64,000 nucleotides of DNA from DATARH01 sp036268425. Its GTDB lineage: Bacteria > Pseudomonadota > Alphaproteobacteria > ATCC43930 > CGMCC-115725. Location of the stretch: NCBI GenBank assembly GCA_036268425.1, contig DATAUE010000114.1, forward strand, positions 62,001 to 126,000. The letters are read 5' to 3'. Shown here one piece after another: positions 40,422 to 50,282 of this stretch; within the stretch, counting starts at the first letter, position 1; every line of letters begins with the position of its first letter. A model generated the notes under the pieces. That model was not told the DNA's origin. It made no database searches and was given only the letters and a program-made list of their open reading frames with translations. A program made the translations under genes and the position numbers.

Positions 40422-42032
40422 TCACCAGGCCAGCGCCCAGCCGTCGCGGCGCGGGTCGGAGCCTGCGAGCAGCATGCCGCTCGCGGCATCGCGGCGGATG
40501 ATTTCGATGCTGCACGGACCATCAAGATCGCCGACCGTGTCGACCGGATGGCCGCGCCGCGCCAGCTCCCGCCGTATCTCGGCTGGAAAGCGCTGCTCCA
40601 TCGTCAGCACATCGGGGCCGTCATGTGGATAGTTGGCGTACTGACCGGGCACGTTCGAGGTCCAGCGCGGCATCTCGGCCGCCTGTTGCGGGTCGGGGCC
40701 GAAATCAAGCATCGCACTCAACACCTGGAAATTGATCTGCACCTGATTATCGGCCCCCGGCGTGCCGGCCACCGCCCACAGCGCGCCGTCTTTCAGCACC
40801 AGCGGCGGGTTCATTGTGTGCCGCACCCGCCGTCCCGGCCGCAGGTAGTTCGGATGTTCGGGCTGCAAATGCCAATAGGCCATGCGGTTGTTGAGCAGGA
40901 TGCCGGTATCGCCCGCCGTCGCACCCGAACCCCAAGCGCTGTTGATGCTCTGGATGCCGGAGACTGCGTTGCCGTCACCATCGGCAGTGCAGAAATACGT
41001 CGTGTTGCCGGCGGCGTCCGGAATGCTGCGGGTCGGCGCCGCGTGGCGGCGGTCGATTTGCCCGGCAAGCTGCGCCGCATAATCGCCCGACAACAATCGA
41101 TCGAGCGGCGCGTCGATCGAGCTCGGATCGGCGCCCCAGCGCTCACGATCAGCAAAGGCCAGCTTCTTGGCTTCGACCATGACGTGGATGAGATCGGCGG
41201 AACCAAGCCCCATCGCCTTTACATCGAAATTCTCGAGGATTTTCAACTCTTCGAGCAGCACAAACCCGGTCGAATTGAGCGGTGCTTCGAGTACGGTGAA
41301 ACCACGATAATCGATCGCGATCGGTTCCTGCCGTTCGGCCGCGAACTCGGCGAGATCGGATTCGGCGATCAGCGCCCCGATTTCGCGACAGCCGGCCGCC
41401 AGCCGCCGAGCCAAGGAACCACGGTAAAAGCACTCGGCGCCGCTGCTTGCTATTTCCTCCAGCGTACGCGCCAGATCGACTTGAACGATCGCGCGACCAA
41501 CCGCGGGCGCGGCACCTTCCGCCAGTAACACCGCCGCGCTGCGCTTATCGGCACGCAAGGTCGCAGCGTGCTCCCCGGCGAGTTGCCGGTGATGCGGTGT
41601 TGCGCCATAGCCATCTCGGGCATGCCGGATCGCCTCGGCAAACAGGCCGGCCCACGGCAGGCGGCCAAATTGCCGGTGCATCGCCTCAAGCCCGGCGACC
41701 ATGCCCGGCACCGAGGCCGACATCGGCCCGGTGCGCGGAATGCCGGCGGCATAGCGCTCCGGGGTGGCGGCGCGCGGCGCCGGGCCGGTGCCGTTGAACA
41801 CGACGGCGCGACCGGTCTTGGCGTCGAACACATGATAATATGCATCACCGCCAAGCCCCGACATCATCGGCTCGACCACCGCCAGCGTCAGCGCCGTCGC
41901 AACCGCGGCGTCGGCCGCATTGCCGCCAGCTCGCAACGCCAACAGCCCGGCCTGCGCCGCCAGCGGGTGGTTCGCCGCGGCAGCGCCGTTGCGCCCGATG
42001 ATCAACGGCCGATAGCAGCGCATTTCATCCAT
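40422..42032 (-). CDS. Gamma-glutamyltransferase family protein
   Basis: A 536-residue Ntn-hydrolase precursor. GGNAADAAVATALTLAVVEP and MSGLGGDAYYHVFD near the N-terminus are family hallmarks. The autocleavage nucleophile is a threonine in GNTTYFCTADGDGNAVSGIQ (about residues 325-345), and NNRMAYW plus RHTMNPPLVL with GTPGADNQVQINFQVLSAML follow. No signal peptide is visible, so it is probably cytoplasmic. It may cleave gamma-glutamyl compounds, but several sub-families act as cephalosporin acylase or unknown hydrolases. The M81 metallopeptidase follows in the same operon. Confidence 0.92.
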   Translation of the reverse strand: MDEMRCYRPLIIGRNGAAAANHPLAAQAGLLALRAGGNAADAAVATALTLAVVEPMMSGLGGDAYYHVFDAKTGRAVVFNGTGPAPRAATPERYAAGIPRTGPMSASVPGMVAGLEAMHRQFGRLPWAGLFAEAIRHARDGYGATPHHRQLAGEHAATLRADKRSAAVLLAEGAAPAVGRAIVQVDLARTLEEIASSGAECFYRGSLARRLAAGCREIGALIAESDLAEFAAERQEPIAIDYRGFTVLEAPLNSTGFVLLEELKILENFDVKAMGLGSADLIHVMVEAKKLAFADRERWGADPSSIDAPLDRLLSGDYAAQLAGQIDRRHAAPTRSIPDAAGNTTYFCTADGDGNAVSGIQSINSAWGSGATAGDTGILLNNRMAYWHLQPEHPNYLRPGRRVRHTMNPPLVLKDGALWAVAGTPGADNQVQINFQVLSAMLDFGPDPQQAAEMPRWTSNVPGQYANYPHDGPDVLTMEQRFPAEIRRELARRGHPVDTVGDLDGPCSIEIIRRDAASGMLLAGSDPRRDGWALAW

Positions 42033-42212
42033 CTTCCCGTTTCCCGCAGTAACGATGGCAGCAGTTTAACGCAAAGGCTCAAGACGCGGATTTGCTTTTC
42101 GCGTCCATTGCCCCATCACCGCACCGTTTGCACCACGCCCGCAGATCGATCGAAGGCGGCGCTACGCGATGAGCGCCCAGCGTCATAAGGTGATAATTTT
42201 GCACGCATCTGC

Positions 42213-42247
42213 TTGACGAGCAGGCTAATCGTACAACATTCTGTACA
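42213..42247 (+). promoter_or_regulatory. Promoter and YefM-type operator of the toxin-antitoxin operon
   Basis: TTGACG at 42213-42218 is a good -35 with CATTCT (42237-42242) 18 bp on as a weak -10. Two hexamers, CGTACA (42230-42235) and TGTACA (42242-42247), lie exactly 12 bp centre to centre over the -10 region. YefM operators in E. coli use TGTACA cores in a long and a short palindrome at that same spacing, so this is a strong candidate for autoregulation. Confidence 0.7.
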
Positions 42248-42267
42248 TCCAATGCACAGAGGGTCTG

Positions 42268-42570
42268 ATGGCACAGTTTGACGAGGCGCCGGCGCGATTT
42301 GAGCGCGCCTCGCCGCCCCCGTCGCACATTTCCTTTACGGAGTTGCGGCAGAATCTGAAAAAACACTTGGACGAAGTCAGCGCCAGCCGCGCACCGTTGC
42401 TGGTAACGCGCGGCAAATCCGAGGCTGTGGTCATGCTGGCGCTGTCGGAATACGAAAGTCTGCAGGAGACGCTGCATCTGCTGCGCGATCCGGCAAATGC
42501 TGCGCATCTTCTGGAATCACTGGCACAGGCCAATGCCGGCGATTTCATTGAAGCCAATATCGATGGATGA
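42268..42570 (+). CDS. YefM/Phd-family antitoxin
   Basis: A 100-residue antitoxin. After about 18 variable residues, HISFTELRQNLKKHLDEVSA begins the Phd/YefM DNA-binding fold, and LLVTRGKSEAVVMLALSEYE (about residues 44-63) is the characteristic second strand-helix. The C-terminal LLESLAQANAGDFIEANIDG wraps the toxin in homologues. It represses its own promoter with the toxin. The start ATG at 42268 follows AGAGGG closely. The toxin start overlaps its stop (ATGA). Confidence 0.93.
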   Translation: MAQFDEAPARFERASPPPSHISFTELRQNLKKHLDEVSASRAPLLVTRGKSEAVVMLALSEYESLQETLHLLRDPANAAHLLESLAQANAGDFIEANIDG

Positions 42571-42845
42571 AGGTTCTTTTTACGAAAAGCGCGTGGACCG
42601 ATTACCTTTTGTGGCAAGCGGCCGATCAAAGCACGCTCCGGCGGATCAACAATTTGATCGGCGATATCCAGCGCACGCCATTCCGCGGTATCGGTAGACC
42701 CGAGCCGTTGCGAGGCGACCTGCAGGGCTGGTGGTCGCGCCGCATCGCTACCGATCACCGGCTGGTCTACCGCGTAACCGGGTCGGAGGAAGAACAACGC
42801 ATCGAGATCCTGGCATGCCGCTATCATTATTCCCGTCGAAGCTGA
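42567..42845 (+). CDS. YoeB-family mRNA interferase toxin
   Basis: A 92-residue RelE-superfamily toxin. It aligns by eye with E. coli YoeB over its whole length: SAWTDYLLWQAADQSTLRRI, RTPFRGIGRPEPLRGDLQGW, WSRRIATDHRLVYRV and the end ACRYHYSRR. The catalytic pieces of YoeB, a glutamate, an arginine and the C-terminal HY, are present (E46 in PEPL, R65, H87-Y88 region). YoeB binds the 30S A site and cleaves mRNA. The ATG overlaps the antitoxin stop by 4 bp, and a small lipoprotein ATG overlaps its own stop. Confidence 0.95.
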   Translation: MKVLFTKSAWTDYLLWQAADQSTLRRINNLIGDIQRTPFRGIGRPEPLRGDLQGWWSRRIATDHRLVYRVTGSEEEQRIEILACRYHYSRRS

Positions 42846-42985
42846 TGCCGCTGCTCTTTGTCGTTGCCGCGCTCTCACTGGCCGCGCTCTCATTGGCGGC
42901 CTGCGCGGCGCGCGACAACGGGACCGACGACCACGCCCGGTCGAGCGGATTTTACGGCGGCGTCTCCGCCGGCCTGTCCCGTTGA
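42845..42985 (+). CDS. Tiny putative lipoprotein
   Basis: A 46-residue protein: a hydrophobic signal (MPLLFVVAALSLAALSLAAC) whose last four residues LAAC form a lipobox, then a short hydrophilic tail ARDNGTDDHARSSGFYGGVS. Its ATG shares one base with the YoeB stop (TGATG), so it could be translated by termination-reinitiation and controlled with the toxin operon. An ATG at 42815 in the same frame is an alternative start. It is too short to assign, and whether it is expressed is open. Confidence 0.5.
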   Translation: MPLLFVVAALSLAALSLAACAARDNGTDDHARSSGFYGGVSAGLSR

Positions 42986-43101
42986 ACGGCTGACGCGTTC
43001 TGTCGTATTCGCTCGACGCTTGAAACAAAACATCCTGAAGCGCGTGTAGTGCGCATCATATTCGGCCGGGTCGCTTCACCTTTGTCCATCCCTTCCCGGC
43101 G

Positions 43102-43728
43102 TTACGGAAACGGTTCCTTTCGAACATTGAAGGCAATCGAAATTCGTGCCCGGTCGCCCCGGTGCGGCAAAACCGTATGCGGCACATAGCTCGGAAACAG
43201 GATCATCAAACCCGGCTGCGGCTTGAACATGACGTTTGTGGTTGAAAGCTCGGGGAAAAAGATGTTTGTACGCGCTGGATTGGGATCGCAGAGATGGATC
43301 GCCGTTCCTTCTGCATCCGGGTTCGATTCGCCGTGATCGACATAGTACACACCAGACCATGTCGCACCCGGATGCGTGTGCATCTGGTTGAAATCGCCGC
43401 GCCGGTTGATGTTGGCCCAGGCGCTGAAGATCCAGCTCAACGACGGCGGCGGTGAGGAGTGTTCAATGAAAAGGCGCTGCGTCGCCTCTTCGATCATATC
43501 GCGCATATGCCGGACCAGCCGCTGTCCGGCATCGCCGCAGAATTCGAGCGTCCCCGGCTGTGAATGCCAGCCGCCGACATTGGTGCGGTCGCGGCCGGGA
43601 TGTTGCCGTGCATATTCCAGAATGCTGTCGCGCAGCAGCGGGTTCAGCTCCGCAGCGTCAGCCCACAGATGTTCCAAGAGCGGGCTCGCGAACAGGCGCG
43701 CAAAACGTGCGCTTGCCAATTCCCGCAT
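43102..43728 (-). CDS. TIGR02466-type putative 2OG-Fe(II) oxygenase
   Basis: A 208-residue oxygenase-like protein. The conserved middle SAWANINRRGDFNQMHTHPG holds the HxH-like iron ligands, SGVYYVD follows, and PSYVPHTVLPHRGDRARISI (about residues 183-202) has the distal histidine and 2-oxoglutarate-binding arginine. PNPARTNIFFPELSTTNVMF links them. The substrate is unknown for the family. The N-terminus LFASPLLEHLWADAAELNPL fits the family opening. It lies 29 bp downstream of the adjacent LLM gene on the same strand. Confidence 0.88.
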   Translation of the reverse strand: MRELASARFARLFASPLLEHLWADAAELNPLLRDSILEYARQHPGRDRTNVGGWHSQPGTLEFCGDAGQRLVRHMRDMIEEATQRLFIEHSSPPPSLSWIFSAWANINRRGDFNQMHTHPGATWSGVYYVDHGESNPDAEGTAIHLCDPNPARTNIFFPELSTTNVMFKPQPGLMILFPSYVPHTVLPHRGDRARISIAFNVRKEPFP

Positions 43729-43757
43729 CGCCGCTGCTTTGCGACAGCCCGCAACCG

Positions 43758-44726
43758 CTATTCGGCCGCTTGCGCGGCCGGCCGCTTCTGCGGTTTCGGC
43801 CAGCGCGCCGCAACACGCGGCAATACTTCCTCGATCAGCCGGCGGGTCTGCGCCATCAACTCGTCGTCGCCTTTCGCGGAGGGGCGCAGGATGAATTTCG
43901 ACACCCCGGCATCAACGTACTCGGCAACGCGCGACACGATCGCGTCGGCATCGCCAATCGCGAAATAGTCGCGCGGTTCGCGGCCGGTGCGCTTGCGATA
44001 GGCGTCAAACAGCGGCACCAGCGCCGGGTCGTCGGGGCTGCCGAACCGGAACGGGATGCCCGCGCCGTAATGATCGTCGTCGATCGAGCGGCCTTCCGCC
44101 GCCGCGGCGGCCTTGATCGCCGCGACGGTCGCGGCGGCTTGCGCCGGGTTTTCCGGCCCGGCCTGCCAGCCGGTACCGAGCCGCGCGGTGCGCCGGATCG
44201 CAGCTTCGGACGAACCACCAATCCACATCGGCAGATCAGGCTGCACCGGCTTTGGCGACAGCGAGGCGCCCGACAGGTGATAATGCACACCCTCGAAATC
44301 GACCTTGTCCTCGGACCACAGGCGGCGAATGACCTCCAGCCCCTCATCGGTCTTGCGGCCGCGCACCTTGCTGTCGAGGTTCAGCGTCTTCCATTCCGGG
44401 CCGAGCGGGCTGCCGATGCCAAATGCCGGCAGCAGCCGCCCATTCGATAGGTAGTCGATCGTCGCGCATTGCCGCGCCACCAGCACCGCGTCGCGCATCG
44501 CCAACGACAGCACGTTGACGCCGAATTTGACGCGTCTGGTGCGGCCAGCCAATGCTGCCATCACGCTCATGCATTCAAGAAACGGTGTCGGGCTGACGAG
44601 CCGGTCGGTCTGCCAGATCGAGTCGATGCCGCCGGCCTCGCACAAATCGACCCAGCGCCAATAGGCGTCGGCGCCGGAAAACGGGAACTCCATGACCCCG
44701 ACCCCGATTGCGACTTTCTTGGGCAT
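43758..44726 (-). CDS. LLM-class flavin/F420-dependent oxidoreductase
   Basis: A 322-residue luciferase-like TIM-barrel protein. It opens MPKKVAIGVGVMEFPFSGAD, has KFGVNVLSLAMRDAVLVARQ and GRLLPAFGIGSPLGPEW (about residues 95-112, the cofactor phosphate region), and ends DAGVSKFILRPSAKGDDELM. These enzymes use reduced flavin or F420. The ATG at 44726 has GGAGGGA seven bases upstream, so the long frame to 45359 is not used. It shares an 84-bp intergenic region with a divergent LLM gene. Confidence 0.9.
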   Translation of the reverse strand: MPKKVAIGVGVMEFPFSGADAYWRWVDLCEAGGIDSIWQTDRLVSPTPFLECMSVMAALAGRTRRVKFGVNVLSLAMRDAVLVARQCATIDYLSNGRLLPAFGIGSPLGPEWKTLNLDSKVRGRKTDEGLEVIRRLWSEDKVDFEGVHYHLSGASLSPKPVQPDLPMWIGGSSEAAIRRTARLGTGWQAGPENPAQAAATVAAIKAAAAAEGRSIDDDHYGAGIPFRFGSPDDPALVPLFDAYRKRTGREPRDYFAIGDADAIVSRVAEYVDAGVSKFILRPSAKGDDELMAQTRRLIEEVLPRVAARWPKPQKRPAAQAAE

Positions 44727-44810
44727 GAACCGCTCCCTCCGACGGACGCATACTTGTCTGACGCCAAGAACTATGGCCCGATCGCGGCACGACTGAAAGG
44801 AGCGCGAGCG

Positions 44811-45845
44811 ATGCGCGTTTTGACGACGGTGCCGCAGGGCGATCTGCGCAAGGTTCCGGCTGCGGCGCAAACCGCTGAGGCGGAAGGCTATGACGGCATC
44901 ATTTCGATGGAAAACCAGCACGACCCGTTTCTCGCGCTGGCCGTGGCCGGCGTCGCGACCGAGCGGGTCGAGTTGCATACCGGCGTCGCGATTTCGTTCG
45001 CCCGCACCCCGATGGCGGTCGCGGAAGTCGGCTGGGACCTCGCCGGCTCGACCGGCGGGCGTTTTGTGATCGGCATCGGCTCGCAGGTGCGGGCGCATAA
45101 CGAGCGGCGATTTTCCGTGCCGTGGACACCGCCGGCGCCGCGCATGCGTGAATATGTACAGGTGTTGCGGGCAATCTGGCAGTGCTGGAAGACCGGCGAC
45201 AAACCCGCCTACGAGGGCGAGCATTACCGCTTTACCCTGATGACGCCGAACTTCAAGCCAGAGCCGATCGACGCGCCGCCGCCCGCGGTGATGATCGCGG
45301 CGGTGGGGCCGGCAATGCTGCGGGTCGCCGCCGAGGAATGTGACGGCGTCAAACTGCACGGGTTCTGCACTCGCAAATACTTGACCGACGCGATCATGCC
45401 GCGGATCGAAGCCGGCCTCGCCAAAGCCGGTCGCTCGCGGGCGCAGTACGAAATCTCAGGCGGCGGCTTTCTCGCCACCGGCGCCGACGATGAGAGCGTC
45501 GCCAAGCGTTTTGAATGGGTCCGCCAGCGCGTCGCTTTTTACGGCTCGACCCCGGCCTATTACCCGGTGCTGGCGGTGCACGGCCTCGAGGATCTCGGCC
45601 TCAAGCTCAACGCGATGGTGCGGCAGGGCAAGTGGAGCGAGCTTGCGAAAGAAGTGCCCGACGACGTCGCGCATCTGTTTGCCGCTGTCGGCCGCCACGA
45701 CCAGATCGTGCAGGCGATCGCCGACCGTTTCGGCGGCCTTGTCGATGCGCTGACCCTGGGGCGCGAAGGCACCGGCCCGGTGCCGCCCGACCTCGTGCAA
45801 GACATCCGCCGCGTGCCACACCAGTACGCAGGATTGCCGAAATAG
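44811..45845 (+). CDS. LLM-class oxidoreductase, TIGR03617-like
   Basis: A 344-residue luciferase-like protein of the TIGR03617 style: MRVLTTVPQGDLRKVPAAAQ at the start, GYDGIISMENQHDPFLALAV near residue 27-46, SFARTPMAVAEVGWDLAGST and RFVIGIGSQVRAHNERRFSV (about 84-103), and VPPDLVQDIRRVPHQYAG at the end. It is probably F420- or FMN-dependent. The start ATG at 44811 has AAAGGAG nine bases upstream. It is divergent from another LLM gene, and a secreted AGE-like protein follows 10 bp after its stop. Confidence 0.9.
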   Translation: MRVLTTVPQGDLRKVPAAAQTAEAEGYDGIISMENQHDPFLALAVAGVATERVELHTGVAISFARTPMAVAEVGWDLAGSTGGRFVIGIGSQVRAHNERRFSVPWTPPAPRMREYVQVLRAIWQCWKTGDKPAYEGEHYRFTLMTPNFKPEPIDAPPPAVMIAAVGPAMLRVAAEECDGVKLHGFCTRKYLTDAIMPRIEAGLAKAGRSRAQYEISGGGFLATGADDESVAKRFEWVRQRVAFYGSTPAYYPVLAVHGLEDLGLKLNAMVRQGKWSELAKEVPDDVAHLFAAVGRHDQIVQAIADRFGGLVDALTLGREGTGPVPPDLVQDIRRVPHQYAGLPK

Positions 45846-45855
45846 CGCCTCGTCC

Positions 45856-47352
45856 ATGTTCGATAAATTGTTGCCGCGCCTGATACTGTCGGCGCTGCTA
45901 TTCATCCCGGCGGCGCACGCCGGCGCGCCAAAGCCGGCCGCAACAATTACGGCGCTGCCGCAGGCGGCGGAATGGAAACGGCATTTCGTGCGAGACATCC
46001 TGCCGTTTTGGGAAACGGCGGCAGCCTTGGGCAACCCCATCGGCAACTTCCCGACATTCCGCTGCAATGACGGCGCGGTCTACAATGCCCAGATGCCGTG
46101 CGCCGAATTTTTCGCCGCACCCGACTGGATTCGCAGCGCCGCCGGCCGGCAATACACCCGCATGCTGTCGCGCCAGGTCTTTCTGTACGGCGTCGCATTT
46201 CACCTGACGGGGAATCCTAAATACCTGCTCTGGGCGCATGCCGGTGTCAGCTACATCATCGACCATGCGTTCGACGACAAGACCGGCAACGTCGTTTCCT
46301 ATTGGGACGGCGGCGAAGCGGTTTCCGACCCCTCCAAACAAACCAGCCAGGATGTCGCCTACTGCCTGATGGGGTTGTCGTTTTATTATTACCTGACCAG
46401 AGACCCGCAGGTTCTGACCCCGATCCTGCAGATCGAGCATTACATACGGGCACATTTCTACGATCAGAAAGCCGGTCTTTACCACGAAGGCCTCACCGGT
46501 CCGGAAGCGGATCGTCTCGATCTGGTAGCTCAGCTCGACCAGGCCAATGCCTATATGCTGTTGCTGACTCCGCTATTGCCATCGGCGGAACAACAGCGCT
46601 GGCGCGAGGAATTGTCTGGTATCGTACAAACCATCCGCAGTCGATTTTACGACCATACGACCGGACTGTTTATCGGAACATTCGATCGAAACGCAAAACC
46701 GGCCTGTGTGTTTCAGAATGTCGACACGGATTTCGGCCATACGATCAAGACGTATTGGATGCTGTATTTTATCGGCCGGCTGACACACAATACCGCGTTG
46801 ACGAATTTCGCGAAAACCGGAGCGCCCGGCGTTTTGCAATGGGCCTATCTTCCAACCACCGGCTCTTGGGCGACCCAGCCGACATGCAGCACTGGTCCCG
46901 ACAATAACAAATCAACCGATCTCGATCGTACCAGCACCTGGTGGATGTCGGCCGAACTGGATCAGGCGGCGCTGACGTTTGGCATAAGCAACACCGCGCT
47001 GCTGTCATACATTCCAAAGACGTTCGCTTTCTGGCTCGATCACATGGTTGATCGACGATACGGTGAAGTATGGGATGAACTCACCGTGCCGGAATTCACG
47101 CCACGACTTCCCAAAGTACATTTGTGGAAGAATGGCTATCACACCGCGGAACACGCGATGATCGGATACATCATGACCAGCGCGATCCGGTCGCAACCGG
47201 TGACGCTTTACTACGCCTTCCCGAACTGCAAAGTACCGGAGAGCGTGCGTCCCTATTACTATGACGGGCGGATCGCATCGCACAGCGAAACCGCCTTGGC
47301 GGAATTACCGGGTTTCTGCCGGACCGAAATTACTTTCGCCGACGTGCATTAG
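45856..47352 (+). CDS. Secreted (alpha/alpha)6-barrel protein, AGE/epimerase-like
   Basis: A 498-residue exported protein. Residues 1-22 form a signal peptide (LPRLILSALLFIPAAHA). The mature part is built of paired helices with glycine-aromatic turns, for example SRQVFLYGVAFHLTGNPKYL (about 103-122), QDVAYCLMGLSFYYYLTRDP, LAQLDQANAYMLLLTPLLPS and HLWKNGYHTAEHAMIGYIMT (about 425-445), the last resembling the H-x-x-E-H motif of N-acylglucosamine 2-epimerase-type barrels. The likely substrate is a sugar, either for isomerisation or cleavage. Its codons are less GC-biased than the neighbours. It sits between an LLM enzyme and a MetE-like protein, with which it shows no clear metabolic link. Family call is by fold pattern only. 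Confidence 0.7.
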   Translation: MFDKLLPRLILSALLFIPAAHAGAPKPAATITALPQAAEWKRHFVRDILPFWETAAALGNPIGNFPTFRCNDGAVYNAQMPCAEFFAAPDWIRSAAGRQYTRMLSRQVFLYGVAFHLTGNPKYLLWAHAGVSYIIDHAFDDKTGNVVSYWDGGEAVSDPSKQTSQDVAYCLMGLSFYYYLTRDPQVLTPILQIEHYIRAHFYDQKAGLYHEGLTGPEADRLDLVAQLDQANAYMLLLTPLLPSAEQQRWREELSGIVQTIRSRFYDHTTGLFIGTFDRNAKPACVFQNVDTDFGHTIKTYWMLYFIGRLTHNTALTNFAKTGAPGVLQWAYLPTTGSWATQPTCSTGPDNNKSTDLDRTSTWWMSAELDQAALTFGISNTALLSYIPKTFAFWLDHMVDRRYGEVWDELTVPEFTPRLPKVHLWKNGYHTAEHAMIGYIMTSAIRSQPVTLYYAFPNCKVPESVRPYYYDGRIASHSETALAELPGFCRTEITFADVH

Positions 47353-47378
47353 CGGCCAACCGCCAGGGAGTCCTGCCG

Positions 47379-48428
47379 ATGACCTATCCAACGCACCTGA
47401 TCCCGACGACCGTCGTCGGCAGCTATCCGCAGCCCGACTGGCTGGTCGATCGCAGCACGCTGGCGCATCACGGCGTACCGCGGGTGGCGGCGCATGATAT
47501 CTGGCGGGTTGCCGAGCCGTGGCTCGAACAGGCGCAGGATGACGCAACCGTGGTGGCGATCCGCGAGATGGAGGCAGCCGGCATCGATATTGTCAGCGAC
47601 GGCGAAATTCGCCGCGAGAGCTACTCCAATCGCTTTGCGCTGGCGCTCGACGGCATCGATTTGGACAATCCCGGACAAGTCGGGCGCAGCGGTGGCGGCA
47701 CGACGCCGGTGCCGCGCGTTGTCGGCAAAATACGGCGGCGCGGCCCGGTCGAGGTGCGCGACGCGGAGTTTCTGCTCGCGCACGCGACACGCGCGACCAA
47801 AATCACCCTGCCCGGCCCATTCACCCTGTCGCAACAGGCTCAGAATGCCTTTTATCCTGACAAGGAAGCGCTGGCGATGGATTACGCCATCGCCGTCAAC
47901 GAGGAATTGCGCGCATTGAAAGCCACCGGCGTCGATGTCGTACAGCTTGACGAGCCCTGGGTGCGCACGGCGCCGGAAGACGCCGCGCGCTATGGCGTGC
48001 GGGCAATCAACCGGGCACTCGAAGGCGTCGCCGGCCCGACCATCGTGCATTTGTGCTTCGGCTATGCCGCGATGGTGCAGAACAAGCCCGCCGGATACGC
48101 CTTTCTGCCGCAACTCGCGGACTGCGCGGCGCAGCAGATTTCGATCGAGGCGGCGCAGCCGCGGCTCGATCTTGGCGTGCTGAAAGATTTGACGGGCAAG
48201 ACAGTGTTGCTCGGCGTGATCGACCTGGAAGATGCCAAGGTTGAAAGCGCCGACGAGATCGCAGCCCGGCTGCGCCACGCCTTGCAATATATCGCACCCG
48301 AGCGCCTGATCGCCGCGCCGGATTGCGGCATGAAATACCTGCCGCGCGGGCGGGCCTTTGGAAAATTGCAGGCGCTCGCCGCCGGTGCCGCGATCGTGCG
48401 ACGCGAACTGGCCGGTGCTGAAAAGTAG
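47379..48428 (+). CDS. Cobalamin-independent methionine synthase C-domain-like (MetE-C) protein
   Basis: A 349-residue TIM-barrel of the MetE-C/UROD superfamily. VVGSYPQPDWLV is its opening, EMEAAGIDIVSDGEIRRESY (about residues 64-83) and VDVVQLDEPW (about 187-196) are typical, and the zinc site appears in IVHLCFGYAAM and PDCGMKYLPRG. The family is often annotated as 5-methyltetrahydropteroyltriglutamate-homocysteine methyltransferase; stand-alone C-domain homologues may act as other thiol-methyl or thiol-alkyl transferases. GGGAG precedes the ATG, 26 bp after the preceding stop. Confidence 0.87.
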   Translation: MTYPTHLIPTTVVGSYPQPDWLVDRSTLAHHGVPRVAAHDIWRVAEPWLEQAQDDATVVAIREMEAAGIDIVSDGEIRRESYSNRFALALDGIDLDNPGQVGRSGGGTTPVPRVVGKIRRRGPVEVRDAEFLLAHATRATKITLPGPFTLSQQAQNAFYPDKEALAMDYAIAVNEELRALKATGVDVVQLDEPWVRTAPEDAARYGVRAINRALEGVAGPTIVHLCFGYAAMVQNKPAGYAFLPQLADCAAQQISIEAAQPRLDLGVLKDLTGKTVLLGVIDLEDAKVESADEIAARLRHALQYIAPERLIAAPDCGMKYLPRGRAFGKLQALAAGAAIVRRELAGAEK

Positions 48429-48430
48429 GT

Positions 48431-49852
<1,422 letters not shown>

Positions 49853-49871
49853 GCCGGAATTGTCCCGACGA

Positions 49872-50282
49872 TTAAGGGAGGAAGCGCTCGACGGTGCCGA
49901 GGAAGCTTGCCACCGAAATTGGCTTGGCGATATAGGCTTCGCAGCCGCCGTTACGGATTTTCTCCTCGTCACCCTTCATCGCAAAGGCCGTGACCGCAAT
50001 AACCGGGATCGTACGCAACTCCTCGTCTTCCTTGAGCCATTTGGTGACTTCGAGCCCGGAAACTTCCGGCAGCTGGATATCCATCAGGATCAGATCCGGC
50101 CGGTGCTGCCGCGCCATCCGCAAGGCGTCCACGCCGTTTTTGGTTTGCAGCGTCGAATAGCCGTGCGCCTCGAGCAGATCGTTGAAAAGCTTCATGTTGA
50201 GGTCATTATCCTCAACGATCAGCACTTTCCTGCCGGGTCGCGGGGTGGAATTGCTCTCTTGCTGCATCAGTTCCACCACCAT
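49872..50282 (-). CDS. divK: Single-domain response regulator DivK
   Basis: A 136-residue CheY-like receiver with no output domain. RKVLIVEDNDLNMKLFNDLL opens it, the phosphoacceptor is in DLILMDIQLPEVSGLEV, the switch threonine is in IPVIAVTAFAMKGDEEKI and the conserved lysine in AYIAKPISVASF. This is the DivK sequence pattern, and the gene is directly upstream of pleD as in Caulobacter. It connects PleC and DivJ kinases to CtrA control. I used the ATG at 50282 with GGAG and GAGG upstream; ATG at 50267 is possible. The longer frame to 50633 is a shadow. Confidence 0.93.
   Translation of the reverse strand: MVVELMQQESNSTPRPGRKVLIVEDNDLNMKLFNDLLEAHGYSTLQTKNGVDALRMARQHRPDLILMDIQLPEVSGLEVTKWLKEDEELRTIPVIAVTAFAMKGDEEKIRNGGCEAYIAKPISVASFLGTVERFLP

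Noticed and set aside
44727..45359. N-terminal extension of the LLM gene to 45359
   Set aside because: It reads through the divergent gene and is not LLM-like; the ATG at 44726 has an excellent ribosome-binding site.
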